The position numbers and the translations under genes were made by a program. From Ditylenchus dipsaci (Eukaryota > Nematoda > Chromadorea > Rhabditida > Anguinidae): a stretch of DNA of 64,000 nucleotides. The notes beneath the pieces were generated by a model. That model worked only from the letters and a program-made list of their open reading frames with translations. It did no database searches and was not told the origin of the DNA. Location of the stretch: the NCBI GenBank assembly GCA_004194705.1, contig SADC01000962.1, positions 1 to 64,000 of the forward strand, in the 5' to 3' direction. This document shows, in pieces, positions 44,201-54,723 of the stretch; the stretch's first letter is position 1, and each line of letters opens with the position of its first letter.

Positions 44201-47200
44201 GATTGTGTTATGTCGCAGGATGACGACATTGTTCAATTATCACTTTTTGGCGCTTTTCGAATGACCGAAATTCCGTATTATCGTTACTCTAGTCTATTTC
44301 ATGATGTTTCTATCTCAATTTCATCACGACCTTCCGAATAACCTTGTATTAGTATCCCAACATCCAAAATGTCGTCTGTGAAAATGAGTGCTTTCGCTAA
44401 AGCTAACAGCACATCTTTCAATCAGCTGGACTAGACAAATCAGAGAAATTCTGTTGGACTTTCGCATCAAATTGAAGGTTCTACACACGCAAATGGATTT
44501 TTGATGAGATATTATAAAACAACGTATCGTTTTCAAAATGAACTTTACATGCTCGTAGGAGTCAAGAAAATGCAATACATATCTTTGTAAAATATTCACT
44601 CAGCCCTGAGATACACACCCTGAAAGTATATTGACAAAATAGGGGCTCTATTAGAGGAAATGCGGTAATGATGTTAAATGATAAGGATACCACGTCCATA
44701 CTATGGCAAGTGGATCCGTTTATGTTTGGTTAAAAATTTATGCTTTTATAAAATTACAATTGGTGTCGGGGATCGGCATTTGGACGAATAACTAATACGA
44801 GAAAATTGCTTGACCTGAGAAGCGAGTTATCGACCACCTGAACTCCGAGATAAAGCTGTGCAAAAAAAACCCTATCATTTTCATACGAGAAACCGAAAAT
44901 TACCAACCAATATTAGTTTTGCCCCTAGAATTGGGTATTGCTAAACAAGATAATAAGTGTTACGGAAAAAGGTATCGCAAAAAGTGAGACGACTAAAAGG
45001 ATACTATAATTTTTTTTTGAAATGAAAAGTGATTTCAAATTCATTTTGTCTTCATCTGAAAAACTGGTGCCCGGGAATTCAAACATTTGAAATCAAACTT
45101 ATTGGCGTGGGCATGCCCCTTTAATGAATGTTTAAACAGTTTTCAAATCAATATAAAATGCGCCTGTACACCCTTGTACCCTGTAATAGCACAAACTTCC
45201 CATGAATCTAGAACACAAAATAAAATTTAAAAAAAGACACTTAGTTGTCAAAATATGACCTAAAATTGGAGCGGCAAGATTTTAAATGATGACCATCCTA
45301 CTTTCAGTCATACCCTATCTCCTATATAGTATTAGAGGTGTTTTGTTTGTCTGTGGACAATTGATATTTTTGGTTTTTTTGGAATGTTTTTATTTGGTTT
45401 TTTCGGTCAATTTTTTTTTAATTGAAGCTTGGAATCTCAGGAGTAGAATGGTTGTTTCAGATTTTGATTTTGAGATTTTTTTAGTTTTAATTTTTGGGTT
45501 TTAGTGAGCAAATTGTCGTTTCTTTCGTTCTGGAGTCGAAATCTTGAAGTTCAAAGGGTGATACGGCCAGGGCGGGATATTCATTTTGTAGCCCTGGATC
45601 TCAGCTTTCTTTAAAAAAAAAGATCGTCGAGAAATGACGACTTTAAATAGGGGATCTGTACTCGAGTATGGAGGTGGTCATTCAGAGAAAATTTGAATTT
45701 CGATCTTTTTAAAATTTTGGTTTTTTGTCTTGAGATGAAAGTTTTTAATACTGTTTTTGAGCCGCTTTCTATCTGTGTTAAATTTTCGTCTATCAAATTT
45801 TTTAAGAAAGCAAGTAAGTCGGATGAGTCCTGCTCCAGTCTAAGTGCTTCGACAATGGTAAATAGTTGAAGTGCTTAGACTCGAGTATGTTCATAGTTGA
45901 GTCTCATTAATAGAGTATGAATGAGTCAAGGTGTGTCGGTTAGACCGAGATTCATAATGTAATCTCATTTGACTGTATCACCTTCCAATATTTTCGTGTT
46001 TGTTTGTTATTCATATTTAGTTGACTCAATTATGAGTAAGTAGGGTACCTGGAGACTGGGTGGGAGTACCTGGAGAGTGGGTACCGGTACCAAGGAAGTG
46101 AGTAGGGGTGCCAGTTGAGTGCGTAGGGGTACCTGGAGAGTTAGTAGAGGTACCTGGAGAGTGAGTCAGAGTACCTGCAGAGTATGTAAGTGTGTCATGA
46201 GAGCGGGTAGGTGTGCCTAGTGAGTGGTTAAAGAGAGTTTTGAGATACGGTGCATCAAGCAGCGTGGCCGCGAGCGGGAGCCCGCCGCAGGTGGGCCCAA
46301 CGCGAGCTAGTTTATTCTAATAGACGGGTACCCTCAAAGAAACCATTGCAAGGTGAGAGCGTTGAAAAGACCCAAAATTTCGTATCTCAAATAAGCGGAT
46401 TTTTAAAGCATTTGTTTAGGCCTAAAAAGCTTAAAAAACCCAGTTGTTTTGCTGTTTTTATTTTTATTGTCGCTTTGTATTTTTCTTTGGTTTCTCTCTG
46501 TCTAAACTTGTAAAATTTACATTTTGGTGTATACTTTTGGGTTCTGCTAGTTGCTGTGTTTGAGAAGAGATTATATGTACAGAGAATTTACACTCTTTGC
46601 TATACCCGAACTCATGTTAGGTACCTAACACACCGCAAATATCATTTTCCACAAAAAATTTCAGAGGAGTAGACAAAATCACAGTTACGTTCAAAAATTT
46701 TAATTAAAAAATGAAAATAACATTTTTCAGAAAATGTGACTGTTTTTTTGTGTACCCTGAATATATAAGCGAAGAATCGGGAAGCAAGACGAAAATCGAG
46801 ATCAAAATGTCAAGATCAAAACACCTAAAACACTTTCATATAATTTTTATGCAAAAAATGTTGGTATAAAAAAACGAAAAAAAATCGCCTTGGTCCTCCA
46901 GCCTGGATCGATTAGTGGGGGTCAAGGTTAATTATGCGGTCGGGTAAAGGCTTAAGTGTGCTATTTTATTCGGCTATGGATGCTATGTCTGAATCCAAAG
47001 TCCGTCACTTTTGCGAAGAATGGACGATTCAATTCCCAAATCTTGCGGGATCACCGATGTCAATTCCTTTGTTCTCGAATTGCTGGTAGTTAGTTCAAGA
47101 TGCAGGTTAAATTTGGAGGTCGAACAATAGACGGGTAGTCTCTATTTGAAGGTAGTCTCTAATAGACGGATACCCTTCCAATGGGGTTGAAAAATAGACG

Positions 47201-50200
47201 GGTATACCCGTCTATTAGAATAAATACGGTATATCGCTAACAAAGTTTCTTTTTGAAAGTTGGCTTTTTGTAAAAAAAGGATTTATACTTTGAAAAGAGA
47301 AATTAGATGCAGCCTAAGTTCAAAAAGGCTATTTTAAATTATCGGGTGCGTAATAAGTTCGGAATGGATTTTCAAAGTCCTATTTTTCAACATTTTTATT
47401 ATGGCATGTTTAAAAGCTTAGTACCATTCGAAAGCCCTGATTCTCCTCTTTCAAACGATATATCACAATTTTATTTCACTCAAAATATGACCACCATTTG
47501 CATCAATACATAAACGAAGGCGTTTTGGAAAGACGTCGATGGCTTTCTGGATCATCTCCTGCGGAATTGCATCCCATTCTTTTAGCAGAGAAGCCTTCAG
47601 AGCAGCAATTGTTTTGTGGGGCTTGGAGCATGCCTTCGATTGCAGATATGGCCAGACAAAGTAGTCCATCACAGTCAGATCGGGTGAATTTGGTGGCCAG
47701 TCACCCTTGATGGCAGCATTGTCGCTCCAGTGAGAGTCAACCTTGATGAAGTCGGGGAAGTGCTCTTCAATCCAGTTCTGAGTCTCCACAGCTCGATGCG
47801 AAGGTGCTCCATCTTGTTGGAAAGTCCATTCGCCGTCGATATTCTCTTCAGTCCACGGGAGAACCTTGCTTTCGAGCATCTGGCGATATTGTGGGCCATT
47901 CTTGCAATTTCGATTACCTTATAACCTTGCTCATGAAGTCGCACAATTCCGGCACGGAGATCAGCCATATTTGACAACTTTTTTTGGACGAATGATATAG
48001 CAAACGAAAAAGGAGAAACAGGGCTACACAATCATATCAAAACACTCCAAATATGATCCCAAAAATGATAAGATAAATGGCATTGAAAATCCATTCCGAA
48101 CTTATTACGCACCCGTTATTTCTCAAAACTAGCTGAATACCGTATTCTCTCTAATTATAGACTCGGGTCTGTGATTTTTAAACCTCTCGAAAATCGAAAA
48201 TTTTGAATTCGATCTCGAGATTTTCGGTTGCTTATCTTAGATCTGAAAAGTGGAATCGGCAGAGCTCGTGGGAGTTAAGAAAACGCAAAAAACATATTTG
48301 TAAAATCTTTTCTCTGCTCCGAGATATAAACCTTCAAAGTCGGGCCGGGGGGGGGGTGTCTATAATTAAAGAGAATACGGTATGCGCTCATAGTTAGCCA
48401 CCATCCAAATCTTAATTGCAAGGAAAACAACCCCAAAAAATATTCAAAAAAATTTAGCTTGATCCCAACAGCTCCACAGCCATGGACAAATTCCGAACCG
48501 CACAAGCTGTGGTCCGTCAAAACAAAGAAAAATTCGACAAACTCAAGGAGGACACACTTCAAAAAGTGGACTTGTTAACCCAAAGCAGGTCACAGTTGCT
48601 AGCTGAGCTGGCGAGAGAATATGCCACGTCTCTGCTCCACTTCTACGAGAATACTTCCAGAGCATATGAGGCAGTGGCACAAAGTGACCAAATGAACTCT
48701 ATTGACACTTATGAGATTGACATACTCAAAATACTCAACGATCCAGTTGGTCTGGCTATAGAAAAGCAGAAGGAGCACAAGAGATTGGTGGAGGAGCAGC
48801 GCCATAAAAGGAAACAGATCAAAGAACAAAGAAGGCGAGAAAAACGAGCTGGAGAGGAGAGTTGTGAGGATGAGGCTAAGTCAGTTTCACATCTCCTGCA
48901 TTTACTACAACAAAAGGCCAACTCGAGATTCCTTCTGAAATTAAAAGCAAATTTTTGGAAATTTAACACTAATCATAGTCAACCAAACCAGAAACGAATG
49001 TAATGAGCTTCTGCCACCTTTTATTGTAAAACTGGTACCTTTTGTCGTGCAAACCTTTTTTGCAACGAACTTACGCCTTTTTAAATTTTTTTCTTCTACT
49101 TTTCACAGTGTGTTTGTTTATCATGTTTTGAGCGTTTTTACGAGAAAACTGTTTTTCACAAAAAATTATTGGGTACCGAGGTCGGATTTGGCTATAATTA
49201 AAATCACACGCCAAGATACTGATTTCCCCCAGTGAATTAACTTTTTTCCCCAGTAAATTTGAATTTTATACAAAATACTGATTTTCCCCAGTAAATTACT
49301 GATTTCCCACAGTAAATTTTGTATTTCACCCAGTAAATTTGGTAATTTGTGCAATTTAAGTCAAAATTTTTCGGGAAAACGAATTTTTCAGTCAAGAGTT
49401 ACGCTAAACTGGTCAGAATTCCGCTCCAGATTGGCCAGAAGCCCCTAAAGTTGGTTTTTCAGGGTTCACTAAAGGGGTAGGCCTTTTGCGTAAAAGCGAT
49501 TTAGCAAACCAGAACTCCAGTTCGAAATCAGTATTTTGGTGTGTGTCTTCAGCTATAGCCGTCAGATTTTAGGTGTCGATTTTTTTTGGTTAGTTTTGCG
49601 CCCAAAGCCCATTTCAGCTTATTTTAATAGTTACCGTAAAACCTCTAATAGTAGCCCCCTGATACAAATTCGTGTTTTCGGCATTGTGTTTTAGAACCAC
49701 TTTTTCAAAACTTGTCTTGGGCAAGTTACCATGTATTTGGTAGCTCATCTCACTGGCTACGAAATGGGTGGTAATTTGCATAAAAGCATTCTTCAAAAAC
49801 TGGGTCAGAAAAGAAATGCCACAAACACGATTTTTAACGGGGGGGGGGGCGAGGCTACTATGAGAGGTTTTACGGTATCTTCGTTTTTCCTTTCAGCAAA
49901 AGGTGGCTGTTTTACAATAAAAACACGCCATATTTGCAACAATTGATGCCGGTTTTTTTAATAAAGAGGTGTCACATTTCCAAAAAAAAAGTACTAGGAC
50001 CTCTATTCATTCACCAGCAGTTCTATTTCATCAAAAAATTATCGAATTCTTCACAAAAGGTGGTATTGCCACTAACTATTTAAACAAAAATTATTCTCCA
50101 ACAAATGCTGCAAAAGGCGAAGTTTATTTTTTTGAAGTGTCATTTTTAAAGTTGGTGTTTTTCCGCAATTCACACTAACATTTCAGTTTGGCTTCGTCAC

Positions 50201-52247
50201 CTTTTCTAACTGGCTCGTTCACGCTATCGACGTTACGTCGATAGTAACGTAATTTGACATGGTGAAAACCTTTGATACCGACAGCGTGGACGAGCAATCA
50301 CGCGCATTATGGACGCATTATGGATTTATGTCAGACAAATGTCGAAAAAACTTTTTTAATTTGACAGGACAGTGCGAACTGCGAAAACACTGCACGCAAA
50401 TCAAGTGAATTCGTAAAATACAGGCCGAGTCAAGAAATTCCAACACTTTTAAACGGGCGAAGCTTTTCCATGCTCCAAAAAGACTTATTTGCTGCAAAAA
50501 GACTTTCTTTTTTGCTGTAAATTTTGTTTGCTCCAAAGAGACTTTTTTGCTGCAAAAAAACTTTTATCTGCTGTAAAAAGACTTTTATATGCTGCAAATA
50601 TTTTTGCTCCACATGCATACTTCGTAATATTGTTTATTAGGAATATCAATCATTATACATATTATTTCACGAAGAACGCATGTCGAGCAAAAAAATATTT
50701 GCAGCAAATAAAAGCCTTTTTGCAGCAGATAAAAGTTTTTTCAACAAAAAAGTCATTTTTGCAGCAAAAAAGTCTTTTAGGAGATTCTCCGCTAGTGCCA
50801 TTTGATCTTTACAAAAAATTATGGACGTTTTAGAACGTTGGAATTTCTTGACTCACCCTGTACAGCCAAATCAAAACATCAATATTTTAGCATGGTTGAA
50901 TTAGACGAAATAGAAGTGGGGCAGGTGGTCAGTGATGTGCCAGCTCAACAGCCATTGCCTTTTATAAATGACTGGGATGACGAGGGGCTGGATAACTCAC
51001 TGAGGGGTCGGAGATTGCTCCACAGCAAAGGGGAAGATGGTATGGAGAATATTGATCTTGACAGTCAGCCCCACCATCAGAGGTCTCCAGCTAAACACCT
51101 AGGGGGCAAATCACACCCCAAAAGCAGTTCTGAAGGGTTTTTCAGAGTGGAGAGTCCATTGGGCATACTCGATGACTCCAAGTTTGAAGAAGAGGAGAAG
51201 AATGATGAAGGCAACCAACAGGTGTGCACCCATTTTGAATTATCTTGCATTGGTTGTAAAAAATTCAGATAAAGGCAAAGCCGTCCAGTCCTCTAATGAA
51301 TTTCGGAGATGAGGGTGAACTAGAAGAGAAAAGTGACTCGATCCTACCTCCAAAACTTCAACCCCTCCAAGGGACAATAATTCATCTGTAAAATCAGACA
51401 TTTGTAGGTTGTTTTGCAGCTATAAAAAATATGGTAATATTTAGTGTGGCAAAAATTTTGAAAACAAGAGTAAAACCCAGTTTAGACAAAAAGGCCAAGT
51501 AAGTACCCAGTATTTAAAAAAACCTAAAATAGGTTAATGAAACAATACAGGGTGAGTCAAGAAATTCTGACACTTTTAAACGGCCATAACTTATTTTATA
51601 AGATGAATTCCGAAATTCTTTAAACGCAGATCGACTTAGCTCGTTCTAGCAATTTTTCGGTATATAATATGGAAAACATGAGTTTTGCTTGGTCTCCCTT
51701 TTGATTTCGGTCCCTGTCGTTTGATGGTCTCTGGATGGGCAAGGCGCACACCACGAGAAGGACCAAGCAAAAACCGTGTTTTTCACATCATATATAAAAA
51801 ATAGTTATGAAAAGCAAAGTCATTTTGCGTGTACGAAATTTCAGAATTCGGCCCAGACAAAAAGTTATGGCCGTTTAAAAGTGTTGAAATTTCTGGACTC
51901 ACCACGCACAGTAAAACCTCAATATAACGAAGGTATGAGGATATATACAAAAAAGTCAAAATAAAACAGAAATCAAAATCGACCATATCGTAATTATACC
52001 ATAACCTTTCACCATTCCAATCTAATCAACCTTTTTATTATGTTTTAGCTGAAGACCTAATGAGTGTAGACCTTGGAGCTTCGACACTTCCTTCTATTTC
52101 AGCAGAACCTTTTGGAATCCCTTCAACGATAATCCCAATCCTTCTATAAAACAAATACCTGAAATGACGGACTGGAATTGTCTTTTACAGGAGGAAATAG
52201 ATCAAACTAAAATTCTGCTGCCTACTTCTAATTCATTGCTGTTGTAG
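41239..52247 (+). CDS. ICA1: islet cell autoantigen 1 (ICA69) homologue, multi-exon
   Basis: Cytosolic AH/BAR-domain protein of Golgi and secretory-vesicle trafficking. Exons: 41239-41520 ([35 protein letters not shown]), about 42340-42431 ([19 protein letters not shown]), 42479-42635 ([37 protein letters not shown]), 48458 to about 48880 ([40 protein letters not shown]), 50891-51221 (acidic linker), 51269 to about 51387, and a C-terminal exon ending TAG at 52245-52247 ([20 protein letters not shown]). Order and spacing follow vertebrate ICA69. The start exon is not found. Exon 1 has an A6 run at 41351 where its downstream duplicate has A7, breaking the frame; the exon 1/2 phase is also off by one. 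The 5.8-kb intron after 42635 contains RPS27. Confidence 0.85.
41593..42133. mobile_element. CCGTATTTT-ended MITE with nested TTTCCGGATT palindrome
   Basis: CCGTATTTTCTCTAATTTTAT mirrors ATAATTGGAGAAAATATGG. Inside, 41734-42050 is a second inverted pair, GGAGGTAGGCGGGAATCC, with words built on AATTTCCGGATT and CGCGGC. Lies in the ICA1 intron after exon 1. Confidence 0.6.
42179..42326. mobile_element. CCGTATTTC-ended MITE, AATGACCCC word
   Basis: CCGTATTTCTTTAATAATGAC mirrors GTCATTATTAGAGAAAATACGG with TA flanks. The interior holds TTTTGACTAGGATTTCAGAG (complement). Confidence 0.75.
43183..43408. mobile_element. TTAA piggyBac-like MITE, AGGCCTGAC ends
   Basis: Near-identical to 16890-17114; TTAA at 43179-43182 and 43409-43412. 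The right TTAA is shared with the element at 43413. Confidence 0.75.
43686..43695 (+). promoter_or_regulatory. possible 5' TOP-like pyrimidine tract of RPS27
   Basis: A short pyrimidine run (GCTCTTTCGTC) lies about 20 bp before the RPS27 ATG. Ribosomal-protein mRNAs commonly begin with such a tract. The true cap site is unknown. Confidence 0.3.
43711..44019 (+). CDS. RPS27: 40S ribosomal protein S27 (two exons)
   Basis: Small-subunit cytosolic ribosomal protein eS27. Exons 43711-43809 and 43864-44019 with a 54-bp intron (GTAAAT...TTTGAG). The product has exactly 84 codons before TGA, the same length as the human protein. It starts [20 protein letters not shown], continues [11 protein letters not shown] / DVKCPGC, and ends [20 protein letters not shown]. 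The C4 zinc finger is complete: C37-x2-C40-x15-C56-x2-C59. There is no frameshift or stop. It sits in sense orientation in an ICA1 intron and inside a TTAA-flanked inverted-repeat element. The retained intron argues against a retrocopy. Confidence 0.95.
45125..46020. other. ICA1 intron, no gene recognised
   Basis: A T-rich plus frame at 45286-45504 is hydrophobic but has no coding character I trust. Nothing else is visible. Confidence 0.35.
46030..46215. repeat. degenerate minisatellite, GTAGGGGTACCTGGAGAGTG
   Basis: About nine imperfect copies of a 20-bp unit with GGTACC at the centre. Similar word runs lie inside the foldbacks at 25450-25640 and 60740-60900. Confidence 0.65.
46308..47229. 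mobile_element. CCGTATTTATT-ended element, AGACGGGTACCC word
   Basis: TTATTCTAATAGACGGGTACC on the left is mirrored by GGGTATACCCGTCTATTAGA and ATAAATACGG on the right. The left terminal bases are lost. The word recurs at about 47120-47215. Confidence 0.55.
47342..48116 (-). mobile_element. defective mariner transposon (minus), in ICA1 intron
   Basis: TIRs CGGGTGCGTAATAAGTTCGG, flanked by TA. The minus-strand transposase begins [20 protein letters not shown] (helix-turn-helix start, 47969 leftwards), then jumps by an internal deletion and frame change to the catalytic half (47879-47463: [53 protein letters not shown]). The first catalytic Asp region is missing. Confidence 0.85.
48140..48380. 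mobile_element. CCGTATTCTC-ended MITE
   Basis: CGTATTCTCTCTAATTATAG mirrors CTATAATTAAAGAGAATACG with TA flanks. The interior has ATCTTAGATCTGAAAAGTGG, outside the usual family core. Confidence 0.7.
49634..49875. mobile_element. CCGTAAAACC-ended MITE
   Basis: CCGTAAAACCTCTAATAGTAG mirrors CTACTATGAGAGGTTTTACGG, TA flanks. The interior has CTCATCTCACTGGCTACGAA. Confidence 0.75.
50421..50860. mobile_element. TA-flanked element, CAGGGTGAGTCAAG ends, GCTGCAAAAAGAC words
   Basis: CAGGCCGAGTCAAGAAATTCC mirrors GGAATTTCTTGACTCACCCTG, flanked by TA. The interior is a GCTGCAAAAAGACTTTT foldback. Its right end lies 30 bp before an ICA1 exon. Confidence 0.7.
51548..51911. mobile_element. TA-flanked MITE, CAGGGTGAGTCAAG ends
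   Basis: CAGGGTGAGTCAAGAAATTC on the left and GAAATTTCTGGACTCACCACG on the right are imperfect inverses, with TTTTAAACGGCCATAACTT just inside. Same family as 50421. It lies between ICA1 exons. Confidence 0.65.
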
Positions 52248-52612
52248 CTAAATTTTACGTGGCTTCCTTCATGGTCATGGAAGAAATTTTATTTATAATT
52301 GGGGTTGCAAGCAGTAAATGTATCTTACGCTACAGCATTTATGGAGAAGATAGGAAAAATTCTACGTATAATCACTTCCGAAGAAATTGAGAAGCCCCTG
52401 TGTCGGATTTAAAAAAACATTTTAAAGACTCGATCAGCAGGAAAATTGATTTTGGCTTATCTGAGCCCTCCAACATAGAAAAATCCAAAAACATTAACGC
52501 AAGAGATAGCATTAATAACTTTTGCTATTAAACAATTAAGGATGCACAGCCCATGCATATACAATCACAAACATCAAGCATAGATGGCTGCTTCAGTTTT
52601 AAGCTGAATCAG

Positions 52613-53133
52613 TAGGGTTGGCGAGTCGAGTACTCGAAATCGAGTAATTTCGAGTATTATTCGAAATTTTTCGAGTTTCGAGTATCGAGTCGAGTCGAGT
52701 ACTCGAAAATTTCGAGAGTTTCGAGCTTCGAGTCAAGTCGAGTACTCGACTCGAAAATTTCGAGTTTCGAGCAGAGTCAAGTACTCGAAAATTTAATAAT
52801 TTAATAATTAAAAATGTGCTCGAGGACCAATTTTTTTCTTTTTTATGGCTTTATTATGCCTTACCAACTTCACATGATTAAATTTTTAACCTAAATTTCG
52901 ACAAAAATTCTACTCGAAATCGAGTAATTTCGAGTATTATTCGAAATTTTTCGAGTTTCGAGTATCGAGTCGAGTCGAGTACTCGAAAATTTCGAGTATC
53001 GAGTATCGAGTCGAGTCGAGTACTCGAAAATTTCGAGTTTCGAATATCGAGTCGAGTCGAGTACTCGAAAATTTCGAGTATTGATAAGATTTCGAGTCGA
53101 GTACTCGAAAATTTCGAGTACTCGACAACCCTA
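52613..53133. mobile_element. hAT-like MITE with CGAGTACTCGA words, splitting an ICA1 exon copy
   Basis: TAGGGTTGGCGAG and CTCGACAACCCTA ends, perfect 8-bp TSD TGAATCAG (52605-52612, 53134-53141). The interior is dense in TCGAGTACTCGAAAATTTCG. Removing it rejoins GCTGAATCAG to CCATAACC, matching the intact exon at 41278. Confidence 0.88.
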
Positions 53134-53346
53134 TGAATCAGCCATAACCAAAATACGACAGCACTTTTGGACAGCCAAACAAGTGCTTCGACAAAAGGTG
53201 TTGAGAAAAAAAGAAGACGATTTTCTGCTAGCTTCCGATGCTGATTTCGACACTAAACTGTCTAGATACTTTTCTATCAGGAATACCACCCGTGAGATGT
53301 TGGCTGCTATAGAAGACTACCACCGTTTTGTTAGTCAGCTCGTGGT
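53134..53346 (+). pseudogene. duplicate of ICA1 exon 41239-41520 (partial)
   Basis: About 210 bp match 41280-41490 with only a few differences, coding [16 protein letters not shown]... The copy keeps the A7 run and an open frame, then is cut by a pogo-like MITE at 53348. It lies 0.9 kb past the ICA1 stop. Confidence 0.8.
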
Positions 53347-53347
53347 A

Positions 53348-54153
53348 CAGTCAACTCTCGATTTTACGCCACTCTCGGTTTTACGCCACCTTGAAACTTC
53401 TTTGGTCGGCTGGCGCAGAAACAGAATGAATTATACCTTCGATTTTGCGCCACTTGGTTTTACGCCATTATCGATTTTACGCCACCTCAGCTAAAACTTT
53501 TCCTTTTAATTTACTCTAGATTTTACGCCCATGGCGAAAAATCCTGACAAGGATACAATATTTTGAAATTTTTTCCTCCACTTATTTGTTCGAATCATCT
53601 TTCCGCACATTTTAAACCCATTTCTGGCGTGTTTTAACCACTTTTACAGTTCTAACTGCAGTTTTACTATAGAGTGGCGATTAAATTAAATTTGGTGATT
53701 TGCTTATTGACTGTTTGATTGGAAACTTTTGGTTCTTCACGGGACGTCATTTAAAGCGATCCAAACAAATGAATCTTTCCAGGCGATGAGATCCAATCAA
53801 TCGAGTTGATCCACATTTGAGTCAATAAAGTCTTTACATCAATGTAATGTTGATTTATACAATAATCAATTTTAATAATATAAAATCTATTTGATGTGGC
53901 TACAGTTAGTGTAAATTGACCCGAATAAACACTTAAGATAACGGAAAAAGGAGTGGAGCATAGACTGCAACTAGAATCAAGAAGTTTGTTTAAATAATTC
54001 ATTCAAATAAACCACAAAAAGGTAAGTAGAGTAGGCTTAACCAAGATTCAATAACATGTATAGAGTATATAATACACCCCAGGTATACTATACTCTCGAT
54101 TTTACGCCACCAGACTCGGTCCCCAGGGGTGGCGTAAAATCGAGAGTGGACTG
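53348..54153. mobile_element. pogo-like MITE, TTTTACGCCAC word
   Basis: CAGTCAACTCTCGATTTTACG mirrors CGTAAAATCGAGAGTGGACTG, TA flanks. GATTTTACGCCAC occurs about six times; the centre is CTCGGTCCCCAGGGG. Confidence 0.8.
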
Positions 54154-54158
54154 TACTA

Positions 54159-54311
54159 CATTCGACTCCCTCTATAACGTGCCCCTTTATAACGAATGAT
54201 TTTTTTTGGTTTGGTTGGATGTGCCCTAAATAAGGCCTCTACAACGAACTCACTCCATAACGAATACCTAAGACCGGTCCCCAGGGTGTTCGTTATAGAG
54301 GGAGTCGACTG
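54159..54311. mobile_element. pogo-like MITE, TATAACGAAC word
   Basis: CATTCGACTCCCTCTATAACG mirrors CGTTATAGAGGGAGTCGACTG, TA flanks. The centre is GACCGGTCCCCAGGG. Confidence 0.8.
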
Positions 54312-54477
54312 TACTTTTATACCGTTGTACTACTTTTGTGGTAATATCGACTCCAGGGCCCAGTTTCACTGGGATTTTATACATGCTATACAATAATTTG
54401 CAATAAAAAAGTTCCCGTAATAGGTTCCTCAAAATCACACCCGATAAGGTCCTTGTCAGACTATTTACCCCTTAATT

Positions 54478-54618
54478 TGTAGCTCACCTCACTGGCTACA
54501 ATTTGGGTGGTAACTTGTCTGAAATTAGTGTACAAAAAGTGAGTTAAAAATACAATGCCAAGAACCCGATTTTGAACGAGGAGGCGGAGGGTGCCCGTTT
54601 ATTAGAAGAAAACGGTAT
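54478..54618. mobile_element. right part of a CCGTTTTC-ended MITE
   Basis: It ends TTATTAGAAGAAAACGG before TA, with the CTCACCTCACTGGCTACAA interior typical of the family. The left end is not seen. Confidence 0.5.
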
Positions 54619-54723
54619 TACTGTTTGTTTATATCTATTTGTTGAACTTGTAAAAACAAATTTAAATGACTAAATTATTATTTTTCGGAAAGTACAAAAT
54701 ACAAGTGAATCACAACAACGTTC

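Larger units (their letters stand above)
43413..45120. mobile_element. TTAA-flanked element enclosing the whole RPS27 gene
   Basis: TTAA at 43409-43412 and 45121-45124. The TIRs begin AGGGCATGCCCACGCCAATA and, inverted, AGGGGCATGCCCACGCCAAT. They run on, with about 90% identity at the ends and lower inward, for some 180 bp (CAAATGTTTGAATTCC, CCAGTTTTTCAGATGAAGAC, TCTAGTCGTCTCAC, TTTTCGTAACACTT). Between them lie RPS27 and about 900 bp without a recognised gene. No transposase is present, so it would depend on one supplied elsewhere. Confidence 0.75.
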
